Shown: positions 42,111-52,956 of the stretch, one piece after another
How the letters are laid out: each line of letters begins with the position of its first letter
Numbering within the stretch: the first letter of the stretch is position 1
Assembly: GCF_017996735.1 (NCBI RefSeq)
Contig: NZ_JAGOGJ010000020.1
Span: 1-64,000 of the forward strand
DNA: 64,000 bases
DNA from: Niveispirillum sp.
Lineage (GTDB): Bacteria > Pseudomonadota > Alphaproteobacteria > Azospirillales > Azospirillaceae
Direction of reading: 5' to 3'
Notes under the pieces: generated by a model
What the model was told of the DNA's origin: nothing
The model's database searches: none
Seen by the model: only the letters and a program-made list of their open reading frames with translations
Translations under genes and position numbers: made by a program

Positions 42111-42986
42111 ATGCAGATCGAACCCACCCCCCTATCGGACCTTGCCCTGATCGGCTTCGGTGAGGCCGGGCGCACCTTCGCCTTGGCGGGCGCCTGGAAA
42201 GCCGCCACGGTTTTCGACGTGAAGACCACGCGGCCGGATACGGCCTCCGCCAAATGGGCCGACTATGATGCCGCCGGCGTGCAAGGCTGCGAAAGCGCCG
42301 CCGCCGCCCTGGCGGGCCGGTCGCTGGTCCTGAGCCTGGTCACCGCCGATCAGGCGCTGTCGGCGGCGCAGGCCTGTGCCCCGTTCCTGTTGCCCGGCAC
42401 GCTCTGGTGCGACATGAATTCGGTGGCTCCCCGCACCAAGCAGCAGGCGGCGGCGGTGATCGAGGCGGCAGGCGGCCGCTATGTGGATGTGGCGGTGATG
42501 GCCCCGGTGGAGCCGGCCCGCCTGTCGGTGCCGCTGCTGGTCAGCGGGCGCCATGCCGACCGGGCTGTTGCCGCCCTTTCCGCCAACGGTTTCGCCAGGG
42601 TTGCTGCGGTGGGGGACGCGGTGGGCCGCGCATCCTCCATCAAGATGGTTCGGTCGGTAATGGTGAAGGGCATCGAAGCCCTGACGGCGGAAATGATGCT
42701 GGCCGCAGACCGGGCCGGTGTGGTGGGGGAGGTCCTGTCCTCGCTGGGTCCGGAATGGCAAACACGCGCCGATTACAACCTGGACCGCATGCTGGTCCAT
42801 GGTCTGCGCCGCGCCGCCGAAATGGCCGAGGTTGCCAGGACCCTGGAGGATCTGGGCGTCGAACCCGCCATGACAAGGGGCACCATTGCCCGCCAGCACA
42901 GGATCGGGTCCATCGCCGCCGGTTCGCCCGACGGGCTGCACCATAAGCTGAGACTTCTGACCCGCGACGGGACGGAGATGACATGA
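42111..42986 (+). CDS. NAD(P)-dependent beta-hydroxyacid dehydrogenase-like protein (DUF1932 type)
   Basis: 291 residues from ATG 42111; an in-frame ATG at 42075 would add 12 residues. The N-terminal Rossmann motif ALIGFGEAGRTFA and a C-terminal helical domain with SSIKMVRSVMVKGIEALTAEM (candidate catalytic Lys) place it in the 6-phosphogluconate/3-hydroxyisobutyrate dehydrogenase superfamily with a DUF1932-like C terminus. It is the first gene of the ligJABC operon and overlaps ligJ by 4 bp. No step of the textbook PCA 4,5-pathway needs it; it may act on a side product or precursor. Confidence 0.78.
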   Translation: MQIEPTPLSDLALIGFGEAGRTFALAGAWKAATVFDVKTTRPDTASAKWADYDAAGVQGCESAAAALAGRSLVLSLVTADQALSAAQACAPFLLPGTLWCDMNSVAPRTKQQAAAVIEAAGGRYVDVAVMAPVEPARLSVPLLVSGRHADRAVAALSANGFARVAAVGDAVGRASSIKMVRSVMVKGIEALTAEMMLAADRAGVVGEVLSSLGPEWQTRADYNLDRMLVHGLRRAAEMAEVARTLEDLGVEPAMTRGTIARQHRIGSIAAGSPDGLHHKLRLLTRDGTEMT

Positions 42987-44004
42987 CGCTCGTGATCGAT
43001 TGCCATGGCCATTATACCACGGCCCCCGATGCCCATACCGCGTGGCGCGAGGCGCAGGTGGCCGCGTTCCGCAAGGGGGAGCCGGCCCCGCCCTATCCCG
43101 ACATCTCCGATGCCGAGATCATTGAGAGTATCGAGCAGAACCAGCTTCGGCTGATCCGCGAACGCGGGGCGGACCTGACCATTTTCAGTCCGCGTGCCTC
43201 TACGATGGCGCATCATGTCGGCGACCAGGCCGTCAGCCTGGAATGGTCGCGGCGTTGCAACGATCTGATTGCGCGGGTGGTGAGGCTGTTCCCGGACAGC
43301 TTCGTCGGCGTCTGCATGCTGCCGCAATCGCCTGATGCGGGGCTGGAGGCGTCGATCGCCGAACTGGACCGCTGCGTCAACGACCTGGGCTTCATCGGCT
43401 GCAACCTGAACCCCGATCCCGGGGGCGGGCATTTCCGCCACCCGGCCCTGACCGACCGCTACTGGTATCCGCTCTATGAGAAGATGGTGGAACTGGACGT
43501 GCCGGCCATGATCCATGTTTCAGGGTCCTGCAATGCCTGTCTGCATGCCACGGGCGCCTTTTATATCGCTGCCGATACGATCGCCTTCATGCAATTGATC
43601 GAGGGGGACCTGTTCCGGGATTTCCCGACCCTGCGCTTCATCATCCCGCATGGCGGCGGGGCCGTACCCTTCCATTGGGGCCGCTATCGCGGGCTGGCCG
43701 ACATGCTGAAGAAGCCGTCGCTGGACACGCATGTGATGAAGAACGTTTTCTTTGACACCTGCGTTTATCACCAGCCCGGTATCGACCTGATGGCCAGGGT
43801 CATCGACAATCGCAACATCCTTTTCGGTTCCGAAATGGTAGGCGCGGTTCGGGGTATCGATCCGACAACCGGCCATTATTTCGACGATACCAAACGCTAT
43901 ATCGAAGCGCTGGACATTACGGAGACGGAACGACACCAGATCTATGAAGGCAATGCCCGCCGCGTCTTTCCGCGCCTGGACGCGCTTCTGAAGGGGAGGG
44001 GGCT

Positions 44005-44008
<4 letters not shown>
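42983..44008 (+). CDS. ligJ: 4-oxalomesaconate hydratase (LigJ)
   Basis: 341 residues, the length of Sphingobium LigJ. Amidohydrolase-fold: H8-x-H10 in IDCHGHY, IHVSGSCNACLHATGAFYIAAD, FIIPHGGGAVPFHWGRYRG and the late ILFGSEMVGAVRGIDP. It hydrates the enol form of 4-oxalomesaconate to 4-carboxy-4-hydroxy-2-oxoadipate, the LigK substrate. Start overlaps the previous stop (ATGA) and its stop overlaps ligA (GTGA). Confidence 0.93.
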
Positions 44009-46206
<2,198 letters not shown>

Positions 46207-46250
46207 TCCCTGACCCCTGATTGGCCGATGTCGGCCTGGAGGATAATGCT

Positions 46251-46946
46251 GTGCGTCATGAACTTCTGCTGCTGTCGGGGTTGCTGTGCGATGAGACCGT
46301 CTGGTCCCGGCTGACCCCGGATCTGGCGGACATGATCCCTGTTCGTGCCTTTGATTTCAGGGGATTCGACAGCATCGGCGCCATGGCCGAGTATGTTCTG
46401 GACAATGCCCCCGCCACATTCGCCCTGGCCGGACATTCGATGGGGGCGCGCGTGGCCCTTGAAATCCATCGCCGCGCGCCCGACAGGATCGACCGTCTGG
46501 CGCTTCTGGATACCGGAACCCATCCCGCCAAACAAGGTGAAGCGGAAAGCCGCCAGAAGCTGGTCGATCTGGCCCATGCGCAAGGCATGGCAGCCCTTGC
46601 TGATCGCTGGCTGCCCCCCATGCTGGCACCGGCCAACCGGGCGCAGGCGTCGATGATTGATCCGTTGCGGGACATGGTGCTGCGCATGACCCCGGATATT
46701 TATGAAGCGCAGGTGAAAGCCCTGCTCAACCGGCCTGACGCCGCAGCAGGGCTTGGCCAGATCCGCTGCCCCACCCTGGTCGGTGTCGGACAGCATGATG
46801 AGTGGAGCCCGTCCGGCCAGCATCAACTCATCGCCCAGCATATTGACGGCGCCTCGCTGGTGGTTTTCCCCGACAGCGGCCATATGGCGCCGTTCGAGGC
46901 CAGCCGGGAGGTGGCGGCCGCCTTGCGGGCCTGGCTTGAACATTGA
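46251..46946 (+). CDS. Alpha/beta hydrolase (candidate lactonase or esterase)
   Basis: 231 residues from GTG 46251, preceded by CTGGAGGATAATGCT; a TTG at 46221 is an alternative. Compact fold: LLLSGLLCDETVW oxyanion region, nucleophile A-G-H-S-M-G-A, acid in GQHDEWSP and the His in DSGHMAP. It lies 44 bp after ligC and in the same direction. Because the cluster has no LigI-like amidohydrolase, this hydrolase is a candidate for opening 2-pyrone-4,6-dicarboxylate. It could equally release an aromatic acid from an ester. Confidence 0.82.
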   Translation: MRHELLLLSGLLCDETVWSRLTPDLADMIPVRAFDFRGFDSIGAMAEYVLDNAPATFALAGHSMGARVALEIHRRAPDRIDRLALLDTGTHPAKQGEAESRQKLVDLAHAQGMAALADRWLPPMLAPANRAQASMIDPLRDMVLRMTPDIYEAQVKALLNRPDAAAGLGQIRCPTLVGVGQHDEWSPSGQHQLIAQHIDGASLVVFPDSGHMAPFEASREVAAALRAWLEH

Positions 46947-46977
46947 CAGGTGAATGTCGAACAAAGGGAAATATCAG

Positions 46978-47406
46978 ATGGAAATCAGTGCCGTTGAGAA
47001 GCTTTGCATCACCCAGGAATGCACCAGCCTGATTACCCTTTATTCGGCGCTGAATGATGCGGGTGACTATGACAGGCTGGTCGCGCTGTTTACCGAAGAC
47101 GGAACATTCGCAAGACCCAGCCGGCCGGAAGAAATCCTGACCGGCCGCAAGACGATATTGCAGGCTTTCCAGGCAAGGCCGCCGCGCAAGACCGTGCATA
47201 TCGTCTCCAACATCTTGATCACGATTGAAAGCGGGACCAGCGTCAAGGCCCGAAGCATCATCACGCTCTATTCCGCCTCTCTGGAAACCCGGAGCGCCGC
47301 ACCCCCCATCATGGTGGGCCATTTTTCGGATGAGATCGTGAAGCAAGGGGCGCAATGGTTGTTCAGGTCGCGCAGAGGAATGATCGATTTGCAGTTTGGC
47401 GGTTGA
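46978..47406 (+). CDS. NTF2/SnoaL-like protein
   Basis: 142 residues from ATG 46978 with AAGGGA upstream; an ATG at 46954 would add eight residues. LITLYSALNDAGDYDRLVALFTEDGTF and a late WLFRSRRGMIDL are typical of the cone-shaped SnoaL-like fold found in small isomerases, hydratases and dioxygenase beta subunits. It has no partner Rieske alpha subunit here. It may be an isomerase or hydratase of the ring-cleavage branch; function unknown. Confidence 0.78.
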   Translation: MEISAVEKLCITQECTSLITLYSALNDAGDYDRLVALFTEDGTFARPSRPEEILTGRKTILQAFQARPPRKTVHIVSNILITIESGTSVKARSIITLYSASLETRSAAPPIMVGHFSDEIVKQGAQWLFRSRRGMIDLQFGG

Positions 47407-47516
47407 TATCACCCGATCTATCGGTGCGGTCGATATGACGGATCGGCCATCCCAACTTGATGACGGGCACGACTGCCCGTATGCCAATATTCCCTTACAA
47501 ATTTCAGAGAACAGAA

Positions 47517-48488
47517 ATGAAGCTGGCAAGCCTTGACCTTGGCGGTCGTGATGGGCGGCTTTTTGTCGTTTCCCGCGATCTGACCCGCGCTGTTCCCGCC
47601 ACCGACATCGCCAACACCCTGCAGGATGCGCTGGATGATTGGGCGCGTATTGCCCCGCGTCTTCAGACCCTGTCGGACGCGCTGAATGCCGGGTCGCTTA
47701 CCGGGGCCGTTCCGTTCGACCCGTCGCGCGCCCTGGCCCCGTTGCCGCGCGCGTGGCAATGGCTGGACGGTTCTGCCTTCCAAGCGCATGGGGAACTGAT
47801 GGCGAAGGTCTTCGGCATCACAAACCCGCAGACCGACAAGCCCCTGATGTATCAGGGCATGTCGCACCGTTTCATCGCCCCCACGGCGCCCGTACCCTTT
47901 CCGACGGAAGAGGACGGGATCGATTTCGAAGGTGAATTCGCGGTGGTCACCGATGGGGTTCCCATGGGAACCGATGCGGCCCGCGCCCGCGACCATATCC
48001 GGCTGGTCCTGTTGCTCAATGACTGGTCCCTGCGGGCCGCCGCGCGGGCGGAAATGCTGACCGGCTTCGGCTGGGTCCAGGCCAAACCGGCCTGTTCCGT
48101 CGCCCCCATCGCCGTGACGCCGGATGAACTGGGTGACGCCTGGGCCGACGCCCGTGTGCATCTGGATCTGCTGGTCGATCTGAACGGCCAGCGTTTCGGG
48201 GCCGCCAATGGCGGGGCCATGGGTTTCTGCTTCGGCCAGTTGATCGCGCACGCCGCCCGCACGCGCGACCTGTGCGCCGGCACCATCATCGGATCGGGCA
48301 CGGTGTCGAACGAGAATTATCGTGAGGTCGGGTCGAGCTGCATCGCCGAACGGCGGGGGATCGAAATGCTGGACGAGGGTGCGGCCCGCACCAGCTTCCT
48401 GCATTTCGGCGACCGGGTGCGGATGGAGGTGCTGCGCGACGGGCAAAGCGTCTTCGGCGTCATCGACCAGGAAGTCATCAAGGCTTGA
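47517..48488 (+). CDS. Fumarylacetoacetate hydrolase-family protein
   Basis: 323 residues. An N-terminal extension (1-100) precedes the FAH core with PLMYQGMSHRF, FEGEFAVVTDG (metal-binding Glu pair), LLNDWSLRAA and IIGSGTVSNENY. Family members hydrolyse or hydrate acylpyruvates from meta- and gentisate-type cleavage, or decarboxylate them. It fits downstream of the extradiol dioxygenase and C-C hydrolase encoded next. A 13-bp inverted repeat follows its stop. Confidence 0.87.
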   Translation: MKLASLDLGGRDGRLFVVSRDLTRAVPATDIANTLQDALDDWARIAPRLQTLSDALNAGSLTGAVPFDPSRALAPLPRAWQWLDGSAFQAHGELMAKVFGITNPQTDKPLMYQGMSHRFIAPTAPVPFPTEEDGIDFEGEFAVVTDGVPMGTDAARARDHIRLVLLLNDWSLRAAARAEMLTGFGWVQAKPACSVAPIAVTPDELGDAWADARVHLDLLVDLNGQRFGAANGGAMGFCFGQLIAHAARTRDLCAGTIIGSGTVSNENYREVGSSCIAERRGIEMLDEGAARTSFLHFGDRVRMEVLRDGQSVFGVIDQEVIKA

Positions 48489-48497
48489 TTGCCATCC

Positions 48498-48543
48498 ATC
48501 ACCAAGGCCGATGCTTTGTATCGGTATAAACGGCTTTGGTGAT
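48498..48543. promoter_or_regulatory. 13-bp inverted repeat upstream of the monooxygenase operon
   Basis: ATCACCAAGGCCG and CGGCTTTGGTGAT pair over 13 bp (one G-T) around a 20-bp centre containing TATCGGTATAAA. It could be an operator of the monooxygenase operon starting at 48676, or a terminator for the FAH gene; no T-run follows. Confidence 0.45.
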
Positions 48544-48675
48544 TTGTTCGGCGGGCTTATGGTTTTTGCATGGAGGCACGCGACGGCGGCCTCCCCATCA
48601 AACCACGATAACGACCCGCTTCATCGGCGGGCTATCCGGCTGCCACCCCCTGGGCGGGCGGCCTGGGAGGAGCAT

Positions 48676-49797
48676 GTGCCTTTGATCCGTACTGCGCTTG
48701 TCGTTGGCGGCGGTATCGCCGGCATGTCGACCACTTTGGTGCTGTCGCGCCTGGGGGTGGCGGTCGATGTCATCGACCAGGATCCGGCCTGGCGTGTCTA
48801 TGGCGCCGGCATCTCCATCACCGGTCCGACGCTGCGCGCGTTTCAGCGGCTGGGCATCCTGGATGAGTTCCGCCAGCACGGTTATTGCTCCGCCAGCACG
48901 CGGCTGTTCTCACCCACCGGCCACCCGATCGGGGAAGTGGCCATCCCGCCGCTGGCGGCCGACCTGCCGTCGGGCGGGGGCATCATGCGGCCCGTGCTGC
49001 ATGAGATCCTGGCCAGCCGTACCCGCGCGGCGGCGGCCGATATCCGCCTGGGCGTCACTATCGACAACTATGCCGAGGATGCCGATGGGGCGGAGGTGAC
49101 GTTCAGCGACGGGCGCACGGGCCGTTACGATCTGGTGATCGGGGCCGATGGCATCTATTCCCGCACCCGCGGCCTGCTGTTCCCCGACGCGCCCAAGCCG
49201 CGTTTCACGGGCCAGGCCTGCTGGCGCACCACGGCCCCCCGGCCGGACGGCGTGACGGGTGTGGAGATGTTCCTGGGCGCGCCCATCAAGGCCGGGGTGA
49301 ACCCCTGTTCGCCTGACCAGATGTATCTGTTCGCCCTGGAGGCCATTGCCCCCAACACCCGCCATGCGGAAGCCGATCTGCCCGATCTGCTGCGCGAGCG
49401 GCTGGCGGGTTTTGGCGGCTCCATCGGCTTTGTCCGGGATCAGATCAGCGACCGGTCGGTGGTGAATTTCCGCCCGCTGGAGGTGCTGCTGCTGCCCGGT
49501 CCCTGGCATACCCGGCGCGGTCTGCTGATTGGTGATGCCGCGCATGCCACCACCCCGCATCTGGCATCGGGTGCCGGCATGGCGATGGAGGATGCGGTGG
49601 TGCTGGGCGATGTGCTGGCGGGTGCCGACAGCCTGTCCGCCGCCTTCGGCGCCTTCATGGCGCGGCGTTACGACCGGGCCGCCATGGTGGTGAACAATTC
49701 CGTCCGGTTGGGCGAGATCGAACTGAGCGGCGTGCATAGCGACGAACATCCCCGCCTGATGAATCAGGCCATGGCCGCCCTGGCCCAACCGCTTTGA
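48676..49797 (+). CDS. FAD-dependent aromatic monooxygenase (PHBH family)
   Basis: 373 residues, GTG start 48676 after GGGAGG. FAD-binding ALVVGGGIAGMSTTLVLSRLG, the DG motif DLVIGADGIYSRTR and GLLIGDAAHATTPHLASGAGMAMEDAVVL are the three flavin/NAD(P)H signatures of single-component aromatic hydroxylases. It would hydroxylate an aromatic ring to give a catechol or hydroquinone for the extradiol dioxygenase 20 bp downstream. The frame open before 48676 lacks family similarity. Confidence 0.9.
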   Translation: MPLIRTALVVGGGIAGMSTTLVLSRLGVAVDVIDQDPAWRVYGAGISITGPTLRAFQRLGILDEFRQHGYCSASTRLFSPTGHPIGEVAIPPLAADLPSGGGIMRPVLHEILASRTRAAAADIRLGVTIDNYAEDADGAEVTFSDGRTGRYDLVIGADGIYSRTRGLLFPDAPKPRFTGQACWRTTAPRPDGVTGVEMFLGAPIKAGVNPCSPDQMYLFALEAIAPNTRHAEADLPDLLRERLAGFGGSIGFVRDQISDRSVVNFRPLEVLLLPGPWHTRRGLLIGDAAHATTPHLASGAGMAMEDAVVLGDVLAGADSLSAAFGAFMARRYDRAAMVVNNSVRLGEIELSGVHSDEHPRLMNQAMAALAQPL

Positions 49798-49817
49798 TCT
49801 TTTGGGAGAGACCTGAC

Positions 49818-50720
49818 ATGACCCGTGTGACGGATATCCGCTATGTCGGCTATGGCGTGACGGATCTGGAGGCCGAACGCGCCTTCTACCGCGACAAATG
49901 GGGCCTGCGCGAGGTGGCGGCCCAGGATGGCATGGTCTATTTCGCGGCCGAGGGCGCGCCGGAGCTGTATGTGGTTCGCCTGCGCGCGGCCGATGTGCAG
50001 CGTGTGGATGTCATCGCTCTGGCCGCCGACAGCAATGCCGATGTCGATGCCTTGCATGACAAGGTGGTGGCCGCCGGTTGCCGTGTGATCTTTGCGCCGA
50101 CGGCGCTGTCCTCCTTTGGCGGCGGCTATGGTTTCCGCTTCTTCGGCAAGGATGGCCTGACCTTCGAAATTTCCGCCGGGGTGGAGCGCGGGCCATCGCG
50201 ACCGGTGCTGGCCCGGGAGGCGCTGCCGGAAAAGATCAGCCACATCGTCATGCATTCGCCCGACCATAAGGGCGCCGTGGACTTCTTCGTGAATGTGCTG
50301 GGCTTCCGTGTGTCGGACTGGCTGGGCGATTTCATGTGCTTCCTGCGCTGCAATGAATGGCACCACCGCGTGGCCTTCCTGCCCGGCCCGCCCTGCCTGA
50401 ACCATGTCGCCTATGACATGCCCGACATGGACGCGATGATGCGCGGCGTGGGCAAGCTGAAGAAGGCGGAAGTGGAGTTGCGCTGGGGTCCCGGCCGGCA
50501 CACGGCCGGCAACAACACGTTCAGCTATTTCACGACGCCGGCCGGTTTTGCCGTGGAATATACGGCGGAGCTGGAAAAGGTGGATGACGCCACCTGGGTC
50601 GCCACCGTTCACAAGCCCACACCGGAAACCATGGATCAGTGGGGCGCCGGCAGCGGCGGGCCGCAGACCATGCCGCACCCGGCGCCCGATGCGGGCCTGT
50701 TCCAGGCAGTGGGGGTCTGA
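49818..50720 (+). CDS. Extradiol ring-cleavage dioxygenase, VOC type
   Basis: 300 residues, two VOC domains (about 5-120 and 138-255). The iron triad of type I extradiol dioxygenases is present as H142 (KISHIVMHS), H196 (LNHVAYD) and E247 (AVEYTAE), with second-sphere His228 and Tyr237 in place, so it should be active. It probably cleaves the catechol made by the preceding monooxygenase. The 2Fe-2S protein downstream may keep its iron reduced. Confidence 0.87.
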   Translation: MTRVTDIRYVGYGVTDLEAERAFYRDKWGLREVAAQDGMVYFAAEGAPELYVVRLRAADVQRVDVIALAADSNADVDALHDKVVAAGCRVIFAPTALSSFGGGYGFRFFGKDGLTFEISAGVERGPSRPVLAREALPEKISHIVMHSPDHKGAVDFFVNVLGFRVSDWLGDFMCFLRCNEWHHRVAFLPGPPCLNHVAYDMPDMDAMMRGVGKLKKAEVELRWGPGRHTAGNNTFSYFTTPAGFAVEYTAELEKVDDATWVATVHKPTPETMDQWGAGSGGPQTMPHPAPDAGLFQAVGV

Positions 50721-50723
50721 ACC

Positions 50724-51887
50724 ATGGCTTTGTTCCAGTATTTCCCCAACAATTACATCTGGAACCTGTCCGTCAACATCGCCATCGAAAGCGGTGGTCG
50801 GGTCGGTGAGATCGAGGATATGTGCCGCCCCCTGCTGGACGCGGCGGCACGCGGCGAGGATGCCGGCACCGGCGCCTTCCTGGCGCAATGGGTAGCCATG
50901 GCGGATAAGCTGGTGGGACTGGCGGCGGAGGATGAGGCACGCGGACGGGCCTTTTCCGCCGGGGCCAAGCTGCAACGCGCCTCGCTCTATTACATCACCG
51001 CTGAACGGATGCAGGGCCACGGCCATCCGGGCCGGGAGGAGACCTTCCGCAAAGGCCAGGATGCCTTCCGTAAGGGCACGGCCCTGTCGCGGGAGAACTG
51101 CACCCGTGTCGAGATCCCGTTCGGCGACAGCTTCATCCCCGGCCTGTTCACGCGCGCCGAAGGGGTGGAGGGGCCGGCGCCCTGCGTGCTGTATGTCAAC
51201 GGGCTGGATAGCTGCAAGGAGCTGCTGTTCTGGTCCTGGCTGCCGCAGGCGCTGGCCAAGCGCGGCATCTCCACCCTGTGCATCGACCAGCCGGGCACGG
51301 GCGAGGCGCTGCGCGCCAACAACCTGTACGCCACGCATGAAACCGAACGCTGGGCCACGCCCGCCTTCGATTATCTGGCCGCCCGGCCCGATGTGATCGC
51401 CGACAGGATCGGCATGGTCGGCATCTCGCTCGGCGGGTACTTCACCCCGCGCGCGGTGGCGTTCGAGCCGCGTTTTGCCAGCGGCGCCGTATGGGGTGCC
51501 AACCATGATTGGCGCGAAGTGCAGCAGAAGCGCCTGAAGCGGGAAGGAGAGAACCCGGTTCCGCATTACTGGGGCCATGTGCGCTGGGTCTTTGGCGCCA
51601 CGGACATGGATGATTTCTTCGCCAAGGCGGAAGGCATGCATCTGAACGGGGTGCTGGACCGGATCAAGGTGCCGTTCCTGGTCACCCATGGGGCCAGGGA
51701 CCGCCAAATCTCCGTCGATTACGCCCACCAGACCTATGATCAACTGGTGAACTCCCCCCGGCGTGAACTGAAAATCTTCACCGAGCGGGAAGGGGGCGTT
51801 GAACATGTCGGGGCCGACAACATGTCGTTCGGCCGCGACTATATCGCCGACTGGTTTGCCGAGACCCTGGGCGGGCGGACGGCGTGA
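50724..51887 (+). CDS. FrsA-like alpha/beta hydrolase (C-C or ester hydrolase)
   Basis: 387 residues. An N-terminal helical cap region (1-110) is followed by an alpha/beta hydrolase core with VLYVNGLDSCKELLFWSW, IDQPGTGEALR, nucleophile G-I-S-L-G-G-Y and VTHGARDRQIS for the acid. The architecture matches FrsA/DUF1100 and 2,6-dihydroxypseudooxynicotine hydrolase, which cleaves a C-C bond. In this operon it likely hydrolyses the meta-cleavage product. Its TGA overlaps the ferredoxin GTG start. Confidence 0.83.
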   Translation: MALFQYFPNNYIWNLSVNIAIESGGRVGEIEDMCRPLLDAAARGEDAGTGAFLAQWVAMADKLVGLAAEDEARGRAFSAGAKLQRASLYYITAERMQGHGHPGREETFRKGQDAFRKGTALSRENCTRVEIPFGDSFIPGLFTRAEGVEGPAPCVLYVNGLDSCKELLFWSWLPQALAKRGISTLCIDQPGTGEALRANNLYATHETERWATPAFDYLAARPDVIADRIGMVGISLGGYFTPRAVAFEPRFASGAVWGANHDWREVQQKRLKREGENPVPHYWGHVRWVFGATDMDDFFAKAEGMHLNGVLDRIKVPFLVTHGARDRQISVDYAHQTYDQLVNSPRRELKIFTEREGGVEHVGADNMSFGRDYIADWFAETLGGRTA

Positions 51888-52177
51888 GTGTGACGCTGCA
51901 TAGGACTGGCGGGGAGGTGACGGTGGACGTCACGCCCGGCCAGTCCCTGTTTGAGGCCATCGCCGTCCAGGACCGTGGAATGATCACGGCCCTGTGCGGC
52001 GGTTGCTGCATTTGTGGCACCTGCCGGGTGCGGGTTCTGTCGGGCGATCCCGGCCCGATGGGGCCGGATGAGGCGCATCTGCGCCGTCAGTTGGACATTA
52101 CAGACCCCGCCATCCGTCTTGCCTGCCAGATGCGGCCCGCCACCGGGCTGCGCGTTGAAATCATCGAGCCGGAGTAA
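51884..52177 (+). CDS. 2Fe-2S ferredoxin (adrenodoxin/XylT-like spacing)
   Basis: 97 residues, GTG start overlapping the previous stop (GTGA). Cluster ligands fit C38-x5-C44-x2-C47 and C81; C41 and C42 are extra. Small plant- or adrenodoxin-type ferredoxins next to extradiol dioxygenases (XylT, NahT) reduce the oxidised active-site iron and rescue the enzyme. That role fits here, since the neighbouring monooxygenase is of the self-sufficient FAD type and no P450 is present. Confidence 0.87.
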   Translation: MSVTLHRTGGEVTVDVTPGQSLFEAIAVQDRGMITALCGGCCICGTCRVRVLSGDPGPMGPDEAHLRRQLDITDPAIRLACQMRPATGLRVEIIEPE

Positions 52178-52182
52178 GCGCC

Positions 52183-52956
52183 ATGCCGCGTATCGTCGAT
52201 CTGTCGGTGCATCTGGAAAATGACGTGCCCGCCGACCCGCCCTTCATGCGGCCCAAGATCCGTTATGCCAGCCACGCCGAGGGGGCGGCGGAATATTGCC
52301 AGATGTTCCCCGGCCTGAAGGCCGAGCAATTGCCCGACGGCGAGGGGCCGGCGGCGGAATGGGTGGAGCTGACCACCCATAACGGTACCCATATGGACGC
52401 ACCCTGGCATTACCATTCCACGATGGATGGCGGCAAACGGGCCATCACCATCGACGAGGTGCCGCTGGACTGGTGTTTCCGCCCCGGTGTGAAGCTGGAT
52501 TTCCGTCACCTGCCCGATGGTCATGTGGTGACGGCGGCCGAGGTGGAGGCCGAACTGGCCCGCATCGGCCATGTGCTGCAGCCGCTGGATATCGTGCTGG
52601 TCAACACCGCCGCCGCTGCCGCCTATGGCACGCCGGACTTCCTGGCCAAAGGGTGCGGCATGGGGCGGGAGGCGACCTTGTATCTGGTCGAACGCGGCGT
52701 GCGCGTCACGGGCATCGACGGCTGGAGCTGGGATGCGCCATTCCCCTTCACCGCCGCGAAGTTCAAGGAAACGGGCGACGCGTCGCTGATCTGGGAGGGG
52801 CACTATGTCGGCAAGGATGTTGGCTATTGCCACATGGAAAAACTGACCAACCTGGAGGCACTGCCCGACACCGGCTTTACCGTCGCCTGCTTCCCCGTCA
52901 AGGTGCGGGCCGCCAGTGCGGGCTGGACCCGCGCCGTCGCCATCCTTCAGGATTGA
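52183..52956 (+). CDS. Cyclase-family metal hydrolase (kynurenine formamidase-like)
   Basis: 257 residues with the signature TTHNGTHMDAPWHYH (HxGTHxDxPxH), which binds divalent metal in the cyclase/kynurenine formamidase family. Members hydrolyse N-formylkynurenine, isatin or related amides and lactones. It is the last gene of the ring-cleavage operon, six bases after the ferredoxin, and its end overlaps the convergent DenD-like gene by 10 bp. The exact substrate is unknown. Confidence 0.87.
   Translation: MPRIVDLSVHLENDVPADPPFMRPKIRYASHAEGAAEYCQMFPGLKAEQLPDGEGPAAEWVELTTHNGTHMDAPWHYHSTMDGGKRAITIDEVPLDWCFRPGVKLDFRHLPDGHVVTAAEVEAELARIGHVLQPLDIVLVNTAAAAAYGTPDFLAKGCGMGREATLYLVERGVRVTGIDGWSWDAPFPFTAAKFKETGDASLIWEGHYVGKDVGYCHMEKLTNLEALPDTGFTVACFPVKVRAASAGWTRAVAILQD

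Noticed and set aside
49764..51806. 680-codon frame antisense to the dioxygenase and hydrolase genes
   Set aside because: Shadow of two well-supported sense genes.
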